Of a DNA stretch of 6,469 nucleotides, positions 4,814 to 6,469 are shown piece by piece. A program made the translations under genes and the position numbers. Within the stretch, counting starts at the first letter, position 1. Each line of letters starts with the position of its first letter. The stretch lies in contig CALFIA010000246.1 in the NCBI GenBank assembly GCA_937876275.1, positions 1 through 6,469 on the forward strand, read 5' to 3'. This DNA comes from an uncultured Actinomycetes bacterium. GTDB taxonomy: Bacteria > Actinomycetota > Actinomycetes > S36-B12. The notes below the pieces were generated by a model, which made no database searches, was not told the DNA's origin, and was given only the letters and a program-made list of their open reading frames with translations.

Positions 4814-6394
4814 TTACTTCTTGAGCAGTCGCTGGGCGACGAGATAGCCCGAGCCGCCGCCGAGACCGGGGCCAGGATGAGTCGATGCACCGATCTGCCA
4901 GAGGTCCTTGATTCCGGTGTTGTGACCTTGTGCTGTCGAGAGCGGGCGCCAGGCGGCGTACTGATCGACGCGGCAATCACCGGAGTACGGGTCTCCGCCG
5001 ACCAAGTTGATGTTCATTGTCTGGAGATCTGCAGGGCTGAGAGCGAAGGTCTCGATCGCTGCAGTGCGGATGTTGGTGATATGCGGTTCAAGCTTCGCGA
5101 TGATGCGCGCTGCATACGCGTCACGAATCTCCGGTGTCCACGTACCGTCACCACAATCGATCTCGCCGGCGAGATCACCGATGATTTGGCGCGGGTTTTC
5201 TTGCAGCTGGATCCAGAGCAATGAATGCCCTTCGGGCGCCCGCGTGGGATCGATCGTGCAAGGTTGTCCGACCACGATCGTGGGTCGACGCGGTAGGTAG
5301 CCCCGGTTCGCGGCATTGACCGACTCGGAGAGCGAGTCCATGCTCTCGAGTACATGCACCATGGCGACATCGGCCATCTCGGGTGCGGTGGCCCACGCCG
5401 GCTTCTCGCGCATGGCGATGTGAATCTGCATGCCCGCTCGCCCGTAACGAAATGCCTCCGCCGCAGCGAGGGTGTCAGGCTGTACCTCGTCGGCAGAAAG
5501 CAGCCGCGTGTACAGCGCTTGCGGAGTCACGGAGGCGAGCACTGCGCGTCGAGCGCGGATTGGCGTGCCGTCCGCCAGGGTGACTCCGTGTGCACGGCCA
5601 CCGGTGACATCGACGCGCGTGACCTCAGCGTTGGTGCGCACTTCGCCACCGGCGTCGGTGATGATGCCAAGTAGGGCGTTGACCACGGTGACGCCACCGC
5701 CGATCGGAACCGGGCAGCCACCGAAGGCAATCGCTGCGCCGATCACCTTCGTGATGAAGGCGCTCGCTGCATCGTCGGGACCAAGGCCGTTGTGCAAGGC
5801 CCACGGTGCGAGCAGTGCACGGGTGACGGGGGAGTCAAAGGCTCGATCGAGCCACGGTGCTGCGGGCTCTAGGAGTTCTGCGCCACTGGCCACGAGCTTG
5901 CGCCGACCAAGCTGGCGCAAGGCTCCCCAGCCGAACTTCAGCGAGGACTTCCGCCAGAAATCGGTGCCCAGGAGACCGAAGGCGAGGTTGATCTTGGCGC
6001 CGAACTCGGCCATGACCGCATTCCAGTTGTCTGCATCGCCGTGCCGGCCGAGTCGCTCGGCCGTGACGGCTGGATCAGTGGAGAGAATCGCGGAGCCATC
6101 GGCGCACACCACGCCCGTGGGAAGAATCGTGTTCTGAAAGACGACGCCGCGTGCTGCGAGGTCATCGGCGAGCAGGGCATAGGCAGGGCCGCCGACGAAG
6201 AGCGGATACCAGCTGGAGAGAAACTCGATGGTGAAGCCCGGGATGCGGTCGCTTCGAGTAGCGATAGCGCCGCCCGGCACGGAATTACGCTCGCACAGGC
6301 ATACTCTCCAGCCAGCCTTGGCCAAGATCGCACCGGCAACGAGTGCATTGATGCCACTGCCGACGATGACAGCGTCGAATTCACGCTCGGCCAT
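4814..6394 (-). CDS. FAD-dependent oxidoreductase, phytoene desaturase (CrtI)-like family
   Basis: This is a 526-residue predicted flavoprotein of the NAD(P)/FAD-dependent oxidoreductase family that includes carotenoid desaturases and PYROXD2-like proteins. The N-terminal dinucleotide fold is clear: FDAVIVGSGINALVAG (6-21), CERNSVPGG (34-42) with Glu35 at the ribose position, and the usual GG pair at 41-42. A second FAD-contact region closes the protein: DLWQIGAS, then HPGPGLGGGSGYLVAQRLL (506-524). The middle carries PVPIGGGVTVVNALL (228-242) and EVRTNAEVTRV, both typical of the family. Length is normal. No signal peptide or transmembrane helix stands out. No phytoene synthase or other carotenoid gene lies nearby, so a carotenoid role is not supported. 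ATG 6394 is preferred: GGGGAG is 5 nt upstream, and a TTG at 6436 or ATG at 6427 would lie in or before the predicted -10. It is convergent with the cyclase gene, so it is not in that operon; substrate unknown. Confidence 0.88.
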   Translation of the reverse strand: MAEREFDAVIVGSGINALVAGAILAKAGWRVCLCERNSVPGGAIATRSDRIPGFTIEFLSSWYPLFVGGPAYALLADDLAARGVVFQNTILPTGVVCADGSAILSTDPAVTAERLGRHGDADNWNAVMAEFGAKINLAFGLLGTDFWRKSSLKFGWGALRQLGRRKLVASGAELLEPAAPWLDRAFDSPVTRALLAPWALHNGLGPDDAASAFITKVIGAAIAFGGCPVPIGGGVTVVNALLGIITDAGGEVRTNAEVTRVDVTGGRAHGVTLADGTPIRARRAVLASVTPQALYTRLLSADEVQPDTLAAAEAFRYGRAGMQIHIAMREKPAWATAPEMADVAMVHVLESMDSLSESVNAANRGYLPRRPTIVVGQPCTIDPTRAPEGHSLLWIQLQENPRQIIGDLAGEIDCGDGTWTPEIRDAYAARIIAKLEPHITNIRTAAIETFALSPADLQTMNINLVGGDPYSGDCRVDQYAAWRPLSTAQGHNTGIKDLWQIGASTHPGPGLGGGSGYLVAQRLLKK

Positions 6395-6399
6395 GAAAA

Positions 6400-6405
6400 C
6401 TCCCC
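6400..6405 (-). promoter_or_regulatory. Shine-Dalgarno deciding the start of the FAD oxidoreductase
   Basis: On the minus strand GGGGAG ends 5 nt before ATG 6394. It supports this start over the longer in-frame reading, which begins with TTG at 6436. Confidence 0.75.
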
Positions 6406-6418
6406 AGCTTGTTGCCCC

Positions 6419-6435
6419 TGCGACCATATGTCGCA
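6419..6435. promoter_or_regulatory. Candidate operator, TGCGAC-N5-GTCGCA
   Basis: A perfect inverted repeat with 6-bp arms and a 5-bp centre (17 bp in all) covers the predicted -10 element of the FAD oxidoreductase gene. Size and position suit a dimeric repressor such as a TetR- or GntR-type protein. No such regulator gene is in the window, although one could lie just past its right edge. Confidence 0.5.
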
Positions 6436-6452
6436 AAGATGTCGATCGTCAC
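6423..6452 (-). promoter_or_regulatory. Candidate promoter of the FAD oxidoreductase
   Basis: On the minus strand GTGACG (6447-6452, 4 of 6 matches to TTGACA) and TATGGT (6423-6428, fitting TANNNT) are separated by 18 bp. Transcription would start near 6416, giving a leader of about 22 nt that includes the Shine-Dalgarno. This agrees with translation starting at 6394. Confidence 0.5.
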
Positions 6453-6469
6453 ATTCACACAGTAGTGAC

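Noticed and set aside
5472..6137. A 221-codon plus-strand open frame within the FAD oxidoreductase region
   Set aside because: Its Ala/Arg/Ser/Pro-rich composition is typical of an out-of-frame reading of G+C-rich DNA, and the minus strand encodes a full conserved protein.
4814..6394. A carotenoid biosynthesis role for the CrtI-like protein
   Set aside because: No phytoene synthase, cyclase or prenyltransferase of carotenoid pathways is nearby. The adjacent 'cyclase-family' gene is a metal hydrolase, not a carotenoid cyclase.
6395..6436. A 14-codon upstream extension of the FAD oxidoreductase starting at TTG
   Set aside because: It would start upstream of the likely -10 element and lacks a ribosome-binding site; ATG 6394 has GGGGAG at proper spacing and directly precedes the FAD fold.
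6448..6469. GTCAC-N12-GTGAC inverted repeat at the right edge
   Set aside because: Only 5-bp arms and a long spacer, cut off by the window edge; too weak to call an operator.

Overview
The window is G+C-rich, its genes favour G/C-ending codons, and it reads as chromosomal DNA of an actinobacterium. The strongest pointers are a maleate isomerase that closely resembles, as I remember it, the characterised Nocardia farcinica enzyme, a stand-alone Lrp/AsnC ligand-binding domain, hairpin terminators without T-tracts, and one gene that may be leaderless. I cannot name a genus. I see no insertion sequence, tRNA, rRNA, CRISPR array or phage gene.

Layout: (1) 1-1068, plus strand: the C-terminal part of a fumarylacetoacetate-hydrolase (FAH) family enzyme, followed after one base by a maleate cis-trans isomerase. 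The pair ends in a perfect 15-bp hairpin. (2) 1132-1419, minus strand: a 95-residue Lrp/AsnC 'RAM' domain protein with no DNA-binding domain. (3) 1420-1555: a divergent intergenic region with a plausible promoter and three closely spaced palindromes. (4) 1556-3910, plus strand: a 784-residue fusion of a salicylyl-CoA-5-hydroxylase-like flavin monooxygenase and an Old Yellow Enzyme (OYE) reductase, the architecture of 2-aminobenzoyl-CoA monooxygenase/reductase. (5) 3987-4757, plus strand: a cyclase-family metal hydrolase (kynurenine formamidase/isatin hydrolase superfamily), probably in the same operon. (6) A second perfect 15-bp hairpin, then 4814-6394, minus strand: a phytoene-desaturase-like FAD oxidoreductase with its own promoter and a palindrome over its -10 element.

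How the genes may work together (inference): the window looks like part of an aromatic-compound catabolic island. The FAH enzyme plus maleate isomerase fit a lower pathway in which a maleyl-type ring-cleavage product is hydrolysed to maleate, which is then isomerised to fumarate. The fusion enzyme would act upstream on an aryl-CoA such as salicylyl-CoA or 2-aminobenzoyl-CoA. The cyclase-family hydrolase would fit a feeder step, for example one producing anthranilate. The CoA ligase and ring-cleavage dioxygenase such a pathway needs are not in this window. The most unusual point is that the OYE half of the fusion carries Phe where the family's catalytic Tyr normally sits, together with other active-site changes.
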